Positions 1-6,426 of a stretch of DNA of 64,000 bases are shown here, piece by piece. The position numbers were made by a program, and so were the translations under genes. Position 1 is the first letter of the stretch. Each line of letters opens with the position of its first letter. Source of the stretch: Bacteroidales bacterium (GTDB taxonomy: Bacteria > Bacteroidota > Bacteroidia > Bacteroidales > UBA932); contig JAFUFS010000063.1 of the NCBI GenBank assembly GCA_017469745.1, positions 1 through 64,000 of the forward strand, read 5' to 3'. The notes beneath the pieces are model-generated. The model was not told where the DNA came from, did no database searches, and saw only the letters and a program-made list of their open reading frames with translations.

Positions 1-764
1 ACAATCCTCTCATCAAACGTCTGAAGCTCGAACCGTTGCGGTCCGGGAGTGTCTCCATCCCAGCAACCGTGGCCACGCCCGGCCACGTCAGATGGGGGAC
101 CGCCGTCGTAGTCGGTGGTGGGGTCCGCGAAGCGAACGTTGTCAGGGAGGGATACACTCCCGGACCGGGTACTATAGAGGTCGGTTGTGGAAGCGAGGAC
201 GGAGAGATTGTTCTCGGCGGCGACGGCCATGGTATATTCATGAAGGAAACGGCTGTCCGTCTTGAGATGGATGATGCCGCCGGGCTTGAGGAACTTACGG
301 TAACGCTCCAGGAACAACGGACTGGTCAGACGACTGTTCTCGCTCTTGAGCTGCGGATCGGAGAAGGTCAGCCAGATCTCCGAGACCTCTCCGGGACCGA
401 AAAACGCCTCGATGAACTCGATCCTGGTCCGCAGGAAAGCCACGTTCGAAAGGCCCTCGTCAGTAGCGGTCTTGGCACCTCTCCAGAGCCTTGCTCCCTT
501 TATGTCAACACCTATGTAATTCCGATCCGGTACCCTCTTCGAAAGATCTATGGTGTACTCCCCTTTCCCGCATCCCAGTTCCAGGACGATCGGCTGGGCC
601 TTAGAGAACATCGTTTCGTTCCATCTGCCCTTTACCGGATGGTCATGCAGACGGAGTCCGTCAGAAGGATCCCCGCTCTTGTCAAGAACCTTCGAAGCCT
701 CCGGCTGGAGCAGGCAGCGGAAAGTCTCGTTTTCAGCAAATTTTCTGAGTTTATCGTGTCCCAT
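1..764 (-). CDS. trmB: tRNA (guanine-N7)-methyltransferase TrmB, 3' end outside window
   Basis: Transfers a methyl group from S-adenosylmethionine to N7 of a guanine (position 46) in tRNA. Reading on the minus strand from ATG at 764, the protein shows the SAM-binding motif LELGCGKGEY (residues 61-70), VDIKG, WLTFSDPQ (131-138) and HLKTDS, all typical of Bacteroidota TrmB. The start overlaps the gldH stop (TGATG), so the two are cotranscribed. Oddity: after the DLYST motif the frame enters an insert of exactly 43 codons (residues 200-242, bases 39-167) bounded by inverted repeats, then resumes with RFELQTFDERI, which resembles the normal C-terminal helix. The last residues lie beyond base 1. 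Family is sure; whether the insert affects activity is unknown. Confidence 0.9.
   Translation of the reverse strand, partial: MGHDKLRKFAENETFRCLLQPEASKVLDKSGDPSDGLRLHDHPVKGRWNETMFSKAQPIVLELGCGKGEYTIDLSKRVPDRNYIGVDIKGARLWRGAKTATDEGLSNVAFLRTRIEFIEAFFGPGEVSEIWLTFSDPQLKSENSRLTSPLFLERYRKFLKPGGIIHLKTDSRFLHEYTMAVAAENNLSVLASTTDLYSTRSGSVSLPDNVRFADPTTDYDGGPPSDVAGRGHGCWDGDTPGPQRFELQTFDERI
39..167. repeat. In-frame palindromic insertion element inside trmB
   Basis: The 129-nt segment is bounded by inverted repeats 39-61 and 145-167 (21 of 23 bases complementary, the outer 14 perfect: CGGTCCGGGAGTGT / ACACTCCCGGACCG). A second hairpin lies inside (68-74 with 81-87, CGTGGCC/GGCCACG). Its length is 43 codons and both ends fall on codon boundaries of trmB, so the frame stays open. 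The encoded stretch (rich in G, D, P and S) replaces a short loop in related TrmB proteins as I remember them. Read as a mobile palindromic element; the mechanism is unknown. Confidence 0.75.
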
Positions 765-1204
765 CAGTATCTCTTTAACACAAGGCCGAGTCCCCTGAGC
801 GACTGGGCATCATTGACGACTTTAACCTTCAGACGCCACTCCCCGCTTTCAGGAAGGGAGAGAGGATCTCGGTAGGTGGTGATGAAATCCCTTGAATAGT
901 AAGCCGAATCAAGGGGATGACCGACTTTGATGAATGTCGTGTCGGCAAAAATCGAATCGGAAGGAGAGAACCATCTCAGGTCCAGGACCAGGTTCTCATC
1001 CGGGAACTCCCCGAATGCAGGGCGTTCGAGCCTGGTGTAGAAATCCAGGCTGTAGGAAACGGTCGTGTCGGAAAGATCGAGTACGAAAGGATAGGTGTCC
1101 CCGTACTCGGCCTTCTCCTTCATCACGAAAGGCTCGTAGGATGAAGGCCTGGAACAGGAAGCCAGCACTGCAGCAATAATGATTATGAGCAGGCGTCCTC
1201 TCAT
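764..1204 (-). CDS. gldH: Gliding motility lipoprotein GldH
   Basis: GldH is an outer-membrane-associated lipoprotein first known from the Flavobacterium gliding/type IX secretion machinery; homologues occur in many non-gliding Bacteroidales, where the role is less clear. The 146-residue product starts at MRGRLL, has a short hydrophobic signal and a lipobox ending VLASC, and then a beta-rich domain (YSLDFYTRLERPAFGEFPDENLVLDLRW) typical of the family. The ATG at 1204 is chosen because it places the signal peptide at the N terminus; in-frame codons further upstream run into the ricT-like gene. It lies 7 nt after that gene and overlaps the trmB start, so it belongs to one minus-strand operon. 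No other gld or por genes are in the window. Confidence 0.85.
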   Translation of the reverse strand: MRGRLLIIIIAAVLASCSRPSSYEPFVMKEKAEYGDTYPFVLDLSDTTVSYSLDFYTRLERPAFGEFPDENLVLDLRWFSPSDSIFADTTFIKVGHPLDSAYYSRDFITTYRDPLSLPESGEWRLKVKVVNDAQSLRGLGLVLKRY

Positions 1205-1211
1205 CCGTGGA

Positions 1212-2390
1212 TCAAGATTGTTCTTTTGCAGGTTTCTTGCCGCGGCCGTTCTTACGGTTGTTGCGGCCACGGTTCTTGTTCTTGTTTTTCTTGGGCTTGT
1301 CGAACCTCGTGATGCTGTCGTCTCCGACTGCGGAGATGAACTGAGGTCCGGTAGGTTCCGGCTCGAACTTGAGGGACTCAGGCCTCTCGCCGTTCCGGTT
1401 CATCATGATAATCTCCCTGACCTCGTCAGCACTCAAGGCATAGAGATTCGAGAGGGAGCCCTTCTCGTAGGAGAAATACATGGTCTCCTGGAGGATGTCA
1501 GTCTTGACCAGATAGGCCGGACCGTCCTCGAATTCAAGAGGTTCCGTAACCTTGGGGATCCTTGTCTGGGCATCCAGATAGTTGGCGACCTCGTAGTTTA
1601 GACAGCATTTGAGTTTTCCGCACTGCCCGGCGAGTTTCTGGGGATTAAGGGAAAGGTCCTGGGTACGGGCAGCGGAAGTGGAGATAGACTGGAAACTGGT
1701 GATGTAGTTAGCGCAGCAGAGCTCCCTGCCGCAGACTCCGAGGCCTCCGATGAGTCCTGCTTCCTGACGGGCTCCAATCTGCTTCATTTCGATCCTGATG
1801 CGGAATTCCTCAGCGTAAACCTTGATCAGCTGACGGAAATCCACCCTGCCGTCTGCTATGTAATAGAAGATGGCCTTGGTACCGTCTCCCTGGAATTCGA
1901 CATCACCGATCTTCATATCCAATCCGAGTTCCGCGGCGATGCGGCGGGCCTGGATCATGGTGTCCTGCTCCCGGGCTATAGCTTCCTGCCACTTGACGAT
2001 GTCAAAAGGCTTCGCCCTGCGATAGATCTTCTTGAGGGGATTGGTCTCGGGATCGACACCCTTGCATTTCATCTGGCGGCCGACAATCGGGCCCTCAAGG
2101 GTTACTATTCCAAGGTCATGGCCGTTGGCAGCCTCGACGATCACCAGGTCGCCGGTCTTGATTCCCTGGCCGGAGGCATTGATGTAGATCCCTTTGCGGG
2201 TGTTCTTGAAGCGCACCTCGAAAAGATCCTTGTACTGCTCCTGGGTCACGCCCTTCAGCCAGTTGTACGACTCGAGCTTGCAGCATCCCTGGCGGTAGTT
2301 GCAGTCGTACTCCCCCGTCTCCTGGTCGCGGGTGACGGTGCATCCGCGGTTGCAGTCGAACTGAATGGTCTCGTTGTATGTGTTTTCCAT
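1212..2390 (-). CDS. ricT: PSP1-domain protein, RicT/YaaT-like
   Basis: Homologue of Bacillus RicT (YaaT), part of an iron-sulfur complex that influences RNA maturation and development; in Bacteroidota its role has not been shown from this sequence. The 392-residue protein has a cysteine-rich N terminus (DCNRGC, DCNYRQGCC), the central PSP1 signature ARQEAGLIGGLGVCGRELCC and KLAGQCGKLKCCLNYE, and a basic low-complexity tail (KKNKNKNRGRNNRKNGRGKK) that could bind nucleic acid. The ATG at 2390 is preferred over a TTG at 2402, which would overlap holB. Immediately downstream of holB with 8 nt between, as often in Bacteroidota. RicA and RicF partners are not nearby. Confidence 0.85.
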   Translation of the reverse strand: MENTYNETIQFDCNRGCTVTRDQETGEYDCNYRQGCCKLESYNWLKGVTQEQYKDLFEVRFKNTRKGIYINASGQGIKTGDLVIVEAANGHDLGIVTLEGPIVGRQMKCKGVDPETNPLKKIYRRAKPFDIVKWQEAIAREQDTMIQARRIAAELGLDMKIGDVEFQGDGTKAIFYYIADGRVDFRQLIKVYAEEFRIRIEMKQIGARQEAGLIGGLGVCGRELCCANYITSFQSISTSAARTQDLSLNPQKLAGQCGKLKCCLNYEVANYLDAQTRIPKVTEPLEFEDGPAYLVKTDILQETMYFSYEKGSLSNLYALSADEVREIIMMNRNGERPESLKFEPEPTGPQFISAVGDDSITRFDKPKKNKNKNRGRNNRKNGRGKKPAKEQS

Positions 2391-2398
2391 CACGTGTC

Positions 2399-3493
2399 TC
2401 AATAAAATGAATATAACCTGGTGACAAGTTCGCAGAAAAGGATCTTCTGGCTGACGTTCCTGTCGATCAGCATCTGTGCCCTGTCAAGGCTTGAAGCGGC
2501 CTGCCTGGGGAAATTCTTCTTGAACTTCCCGGCCAGGGAAGAGTACAATCCCTCCTCTCCTTCAGAGATGCCCGCTATCCCGGACAGTCCCTGCTGAAGC
2601 AGGAACAGTTTCCTAAGGCACTCTCCGGCAAATTTACAAAAAGCTTTCTGTTTTTCGCGGGAACCGAGTTCAGAGAGCATGTCGCCGCACGAAAGGGCGG
2701 CAGGAAGATCCCGGGATGCGATGGCATCCATAAGGTTCGTGAATATCTCCATCTGGACCTGGCGGTCTTCACTGTCTGAAAGGAAATGGATGGCGGCACC
2801 TACACTTCCACCGGAGACCTGGGCGGCAGCTGCCGCTTCCGAAGGCTCCTTCCCGAAACTGGAAGTCAGGATTTCCGCTATCTCCTCTTTTGAATATGGC
2901 AGCACCCTGAGGGCCTGGCACCTTGAAGAGATGGTCTGCATGACCTTCTCAGGAGCATGGGTCACCATCAAGAACAAAGTCTTCTCCGGCGGCTCTTCTA
3001 TGGCTTTAAGGAGCCTGTTGGCTGCGGTGGCGTTCATCTTCTCCGGCAGGTAGACCACCACCGCCTTCCAACCGCCCTCAACGGGGGTCAGATAGATGGT
3101 CTCAAGGATCTCCCGGGCCTCGGCATTGTTGATGACGGTCTGCTTGCCTTCTATTCCGAAAGCCTCGCTGACCTCGGATTCGAGGGCATAGGGATTCTCC
3201 TTCATAAGGTCGCGCCAGTACTTCAGGAAGAGATCTGCGCGGAGGTTCTGGACTTTCTCCGTCACCTTGCTTCCGGAAGCGACGGGATAGACATAGTGCA
3301 CGTCCGGATGGATAAGGCCGGAAACCTTGTGCTCGTCTGAGAAGACTTCGCTGAGGAACGCCAGGACGATGGCCATGGCTCCGCAACCGTCATTCTCGTA
3401 GATCATCATGGCATGAGGGATGCGTCCGTCACGCACCATACCCGACAATGCGGCTACGGCTTCCCTGTTACCTATGATCCCGTCAAGTCTCAT
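2399..3493 (-). CDS. holB: DNA polymerase III delta' subunit (HolB-like)
   Basis: Clamp-loader subunit that helps place the beta clamp on DNA. The start MRLDGIIGNREAVAAL, the SRC motif (QTISSRCQALRVLP) and the VYLPEKMNATAANRLLKAIEEPPE segment identify the family; 364 residues is close to normal. Two features are odd: the P-loop region reads ENDGCGAMA with no lysine (delta' of E. coli also does not hydrolyse ATP), and the four-cysteine zinc module normally between the P-loop helix and HPD is absent, the chain running FLSEVFSDEHKVSGLIHPD. Its start overlaps the upstream polyprenyl synthase stop by 4 nt, indicating translational coupling. The family call is strong; loss of the zinc module is read from the sequence. 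Confidence 0.9.
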   Translation of the reverse strand: MRLDGIIGNREAVAALSGMVRDGRIPHAMMIYENDGCGAMAIVLAFLSEVFSDEHKVSGLIHPDVHYVYPVASGSKVTEKVQNLRADLFLKYWRDLMKENPYALESEVSEAFGIEGKQTVINNAEAREILETIYLTPVEGGWKAVVVYLPEKMNATAANRLLKAIEEPPEKTLFLMVTHAPEKVMQTISSRCQALRVLPYSKEEIAEILTSSFGKEPSEAAAAAQVSGGSVGAAIHFLSDSEDRQVQMEIFTNLMDAIASRDLPAALSCGDMLSELGSREKQKAFCKFAGECLRKLFLLQQGLSGIAGISEGEEGLYSSLAGKFKKNFPRQAASSLDRAQMLIDRNVSQKILFCELVTRLYSFY

Positions 3494-4473
3494 CTGTCCC
3501 TGCTGGCTGTAAATTCTGCTATCGCCACAAGATAGTTTTTTTCTTTGGAATCAGGAAGAACCTTCAGGGCATCCACGGCTTTTTCGACATATTCGTCAAG
3601 CCTCATGGAAGCATATTCATTGCCGGAATGGCTGAACACGAAGGAACGGATCTCATCCTTGAACTGGGGATGGTCGTGGATCTGCATCACCTTGCGGCGG
3701 ATGGCGGCATCTTCCTCTCCGTCAACCGACCTCAAGGCACCGAGCAGAGGCAGGGTGATCTTCTGCTCACCGAGGTCCACTCCCGTGGGTTTGCCGATCT
3801 TCGGTTCCCCGCTGTAGTCGAGGATGTCATCCTTTATCTGGAAGGCTGTTCCAAGACTGACTGAATATGCCCGGATCGCCTCGACGAGGGCTGAAGGGGC
3901 GTCAACCGAGATGGCGGCGGAGAGTCCGGTTGCCTCGAAAAGGGATGCTGTCTTGCTGTAGATGATCCGGTAATAGTCCTCCTCGTCGGTGTCGCAGCAG
4001 GCAGCCTTCTGAAGTTGGAGCATCTCTCCCTCGGCAAGGTCGCTCAGGGTCTTTGAGAAGATTCGCGTAACCTCCTCGCTGTGAGTCGGAGAGGCAAGGA
4101 TGTTCTCCATGGACTTGACCAGCCAATAGTCCCCTATCAGCACCGCGGCCGGACCTCCGAGGACGGACATGACAGTAGGGACTCCGCGCCTCTCGGTACT
4201 GCCGTCCACCACATCGTCATGAAGGAGTGTTGCGTTGTGAAGCATCTCGGAGGCAGCCGCAAAACGGATGCTGTCCTCAGTAGTGCTTCCACCCGAGCAA
4301 GCCCTCGCCACCAGCAGGGACATAAGGGGCCTCAACTGCTTTCCGCTGTTGGAGAGCAGAGCCTCGTTGGTTGTGTTGAGAAGGTCTATGTCACTTCCGA
4401 GGGAAGAGCGGATGAGAGCCTCCGTCTCCGTCCAGTCCTTCCCGAGAAACTTCCTGATTCCGTCCGGGGTCAT
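3490..4473 (-). CDS. Polyprenyl diphosphate synthase
   Basis: Condenses isopentenyl diphosphate onto an allylic diphosphate to make the all-trans polyprenyl chain, most likely the side chain of menaquinone. The 327-residue soluble protein carries both aspartate-rich motifs: LLHDDVVDGSTERRG (first, DDxxD) and FQIKDDILDYSG (second), plus the GKQLRP motif that binds isopentenyl diphosphate. The residues before the first motif that set chain length (SEMLHNATLLHDD) have no bulky aromatic at -5, in line with a long-chain (octaprenyl-type) enzyme, but product length cannot be proved. It is followed by holB with a 4-nt overlap and preceded by the LOG-family gene by 8 nt. Confidence 0.9.
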   Translation of the reverse strand: MTPDGIRKFLGKDWTETEALIRSSLGSDIDLLNTTNEALLSNSGKQLRPLMSLLVARACSGGSTTEDSIRFAAASEMLHNATLLHDDVVDGSTERRGVPTVMSVLGGPAAVLIGDYWLVKSMENILASPTHSEEVTRIFSKTLSDLAEGEMLQLQKAACCDTDEEDYYRIIYSKTASLFEATGLSAAISVDAPSALVEAIRAYSVSLGTAFQIKDDILDYSGEPKIGKPTGVDLGEQKITLPLLGALRSVDGEEDAAIRRKVMQIHDHPQFKDEIRSFVFSHSGNEYASMRLDEYVEKAVDALKVLPDSKEKNYLVAIAEFTASRDR

Positions 4474-4481
4474 CTGAAAAG

Positions 4482-5033
4482 CTATTTCAAAAGTTCAGCA
4501 AGCTCGCCTGGAGTCCTCGGGAACGCTATCAGGGCCCTGGATCTGGAGTCAAGCATCCCTGTCTGGACATAGTGGTCCAGCAAGGCGATCAGAGGATCAT
4601 AGAAACCGTCCACATTGAGGGCTATGACCTGGCCTTTGTAGATGTCGAGCTTTGCAAGGGTGAGGGTCTCGATCAGTTCGTCGAGGGTGCCGATGCCTCC
4701 GGGGAGCGCAATTGCAGCACATGTTCCCTCCCTCATCTTCTCCTTTCGGTCAGCCATGGTGTCGGTCCAGACAGTTTCGCTCAGGGAAGGATGGCGGTAG
4801 ACGGCCATGAACCTGGGAAGCACTCCCACATGGGTCCCGCTGCATGCGGCAGCCTCATCCGAGACGACTCCCATCGTCCCCCTTACGGTACCACCGGAGA
4901 CTATGGTATAACCAAGCGAACAAGCCGCGCGGACTACTTCCCGCGCAGCTTGATTGAATTTCGGATCTATGTCATTACTGGCAGAACAGAAGATGACGAT
5001 CTTCCGTTCCCCTTCAGTCAGAGCACTCATCAT
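4482..5033 (-). CDS. LOG-family nucleotide phosphoribohydrolase
   Basis: Rossmann-fold protein of the LONELY GUY family (TIGR00730), which cleaves cytokinin-type or purine nucleoside 5'-monophosphates to free base and ribose 5-phosphate. The 183 residues contain the two diagnostic motifs: ADRKEKM and PGGIGTLDELIETLTLAKL (PGGxGTxxE). The GGTVRGTMG segment forms the nucleotide loop. A second ATG lies one codon in (5030). The stop of the upstream barrel gene and this start share a base (TAATG), so they are translated together. The true bacterial substrate is uncertain; older annotations as lysine decarboxylase are considered wrong for this family. Confidence 0.88.
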   Translation of the reverse strand: MMSALTEGERKIVIFCSASNDIDPKFNQAAREVVRAACSLGYTIVSGGTVRGTMGVVSDEAAACSGTHVGVLPRFMAVYRHPSLSETVWTDTMADRKEKMREGTCAAIALPGGIGTLDELIETLTLAKLDIYKGQVIALNVDGFYDPLIALLDHYVQTGMLDSRSRALIAFPRTPGELAELLK

Positions 5034-5668
5034 TAGAAGAAGATAGCGACTGAAATGGCGAATCCGTTGAAGTTGTTGCCGTCCTTCAGGTTCTTGATAG
5101 TGTTGCCGGTCTGGCTGATGTCACCCTTGTAGATGTTGCCGAAATTCCAGAAATACTTGGCAGAAACCTGGAAATGGGAGATGTCCAGTCCGGCTCCAAG
5201 GCTCATTCCGTATTCAACGGTCTGAAGATAGGTGCCGAGGTCCTTGGCTTCACCCTTGCTGATGTCGGAGATCTTGTAACCCACGAAAGGCTCTACGAAG
5301 CCATAAGGACGGAAGGCCACGAGATCAGGTCCCCACTGGATCTGTACGGGAACCTCGACATAACCGACCTTGGTCTCGAAGGATCCTGAAATCTCCTTGC
5401 CGGTGGAGTCACCCCACTTGTCCAGGGACATACCCTTGACCTGATAGAGGACTTCGGGCTGGATGGCAAAACCTGCACCCATAGGGATCTCAAAGGCAAT
5501 ACCTGCGTGGTACTGGGAGATCGACTTGGTGTCGAGATCCTTGATCTTTCCGGATGCGGAAGTCAAACCGCCGGTGATTCCGAACCTTGCGTTATTGTAA
5601 TGCTGAGCGCTGACATTCAGGCTGAAAGCCATGGCTGCTGCAAGGGCAGCTACGATAAATTTCTTCAT
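5033..5668 (-). CDS. Outer membrane beta-barrel protein
   Basis: A 211-residue exported protein with a clear signal peptide (MKKFIVAALAAAMAFSLNVSAQ) followed by alternating hydrophobic strands and a C-terminal strand ending in phenylalanine (FNGFAISVAIFF), the usual mark of an outer-membrane barrel. It resembles the PorT/OmpW-size barrels annotated as outer membrane beta-barrel domain in Bacteroidota. No catalytic motif is visible and the substrate or role is unknown. The start at MKKF is preferred to an ATG two codons earlier because it gives the cleaner signal. It follows trxA by 18 nt and precedes the LOG gene with overlap, so the three probably share the trxA promoter. Confidence 0.8.
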   Translation of the reverse strand: MKKFIVAALAAAMAFSLNVSAQHYNNARFGITGGLTSASGKIKDLDTKSISQYHAGIAFEIPMGAGFAIQPEVLYQVKGMSLDKWGDSTGKEISGSFETKVGYVEVPVQIQWGPDLVAFRPYGFVEPFVGYKISDISKGEAKDLGTYLQTVEYGMSLGAGLDISHFQVSAKYFWNFGNIYKGDISQTGNTIKNLKDGNNFNGFAISVAIFF

Positions 5669-5686
5669 ATTCAAAAATTCCAGTTG

Positions 5687-6001
5687 TTACAGAAGTGCAT
5701 CCAGTTTCGCCGTGATCTCAGCCTTGGGAACGTTGCCGACAAGCTTGTCGACCAGCTCGCCTCCCTTGAAGAAGAGGAGGGTAGGAATATTCCTGATTCC
5801 GTACTGTACGGCGATGTCCTCACATTCGTCGACGTTGCATTTGGCAACTGCGGCACGGCCTTCATATTCACCGGCCACGGCCTCGACTGTAGGACCGAGC
5901 ATGCGGCAGGGACCGCACCAGGTAGCCCAGAAATCGACGAGGACAACACTATTGGCAGAAAGTATCTCTGCGAAATTTCCATTGGTAGCTGTTATTTCCA
6001 T
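5687..6001 (-). CDS. trxA: Thioredoxin
   Basis: Small cytoplasmic dithiol oxidoreductase that reduces protein disulfides. The 104-residue chain has the active-site sequence FWATWCGPCRML, the buried aspartate of VDFWA and the cis-proline in IRNIPTLLFF; there is no signal peptide. Length and order match classical thioredoxin. A Bacteroides -7 box (CAAATATA on the plus strand, 6028-6035) lies 26 nt before the ATG, so this is the first gene of the trxA-barrel-LOG-polyprenyl synthase-holB-ricT-gldH-trmB series. Thioredoxin reductase is not in the window. Confidence 0.95.
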   Translation of the reverse strand: MEITATNGNFAEILSANSVVLVDFWATWCGPCRMLGPTVEAVAGEYEGRAAVAKCNVDECEDIAVQYGIRNIPTLLFFKGGELVDKLVGNVPKAEITAKLDALL

Positions 6002-6027
6002 ATTGATTCTTGATTGTGATTATCGTA

Positions 6028-6035
6028 CAAATATA
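6028..6035 (-). promoter_or_regulatory. Bacteroides-type -7 box for trxA
   Basis: CAAATATA on the plus strand reads TATATTTG on the minus strand, matching the Bacteroidota -7 consensus TAnnTTTG, 26 nt before the trxA ATG. Confidence 0.6.
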
Positions 6036-6062
6036 ACAATTAATTCAGATTCTTCCAGATTC

Positions 6063-6119
6063 TTCACTTCGTTCAGAATGACATGCCTGTCATCCTGAGG
6101 CCATGGGCCGAAGGATCTC
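6063..6119. repeat. Intergenic copy of the TGTCATCCTGAG repeat, two inverted halves
   Basis: Between the trxA promoter and the PII-like gene, CTTCGTTCAGAATGACA (6068-6084) faces TGTCATCCTGAGG (6089-6101) across TGCC, and the second half continues to GAAGGATC (6111-6118 region). The two halves are imperfect inverted copies of the unit also found inside lplA (45177-45202) and the E2 gene (51819-51844). The second half carries an internal GGCCATGGGCC palindrome in place of the usual GCGAAGC core. It overlaps the last codons of the PII-like gene. Confidence 0.65.
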
Positions 6120-6405
6120 AACCGTCGACGGTCCACTGGAAGGCCCTGAGACCCAGGTCGGGGTACTTCCGGTCAGTCGCCTGCAGGGCATCCATCAGCT
6201 CAGGTGCCTTTTCGTCGGGGACTATCGTCAGGATGGCGTAGTTCTGGGTAGGCCACGCATGGTTGCCGTAATGGGGTTCACCTTCTTCGCCGCCCCTGCC
6301 CTGGATGTCCGTCCATTGGGTGAAGCCCCTCTGGCCGTATTCGCTCAGGAGTTCGACGATTTCGGTTCCGTAGGCCTGGTTGTATGCTATGAATATCGCT
6401 TTCAT
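6118..6405 (-). CDS. Small PII-like protein downstream of the RND pump
   Basis: A 95-residue soluble protein beginning MKAIFIAYNQAYGTEIVELL, with a conserved-looking GEPHYGNHAWPTQNYAILTIVPDEKAPELMDAL segment. Size and beta-alpha-beta pattern resemble PII/ferredoxin-fold proteins that follow RND efflux genes in other Bacteroidales; I recognise the family only by pattern and know no proven function. It lies 21 nt after the pump gene and is the last gene of the efflux operon, so a sensory or regulatory role in efflux is plausible. Its final codons overlap the dispersed repeat at 6063-6119. Confidence 0.7.
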   Translation of the reverse strand: MKAIFIAYNQAYGTEIVELLSEYGQRGFTQWTDIQGRGGEEGEPHYGNHAWPTQNYAILTIVPDEKAPELMDALQATDRKYPDLGLRAFQWTVDG

Positions 6406-6426
6406 CGCTTCAAATCTTTTGTTCAG

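Noticed and set aside
2399..3493. Missing Walker-A lysine in HolB as loss of function
   Set aside because: Delta' subunits are naturally poor ATPases; the loss of the zinc module is the more notable change.
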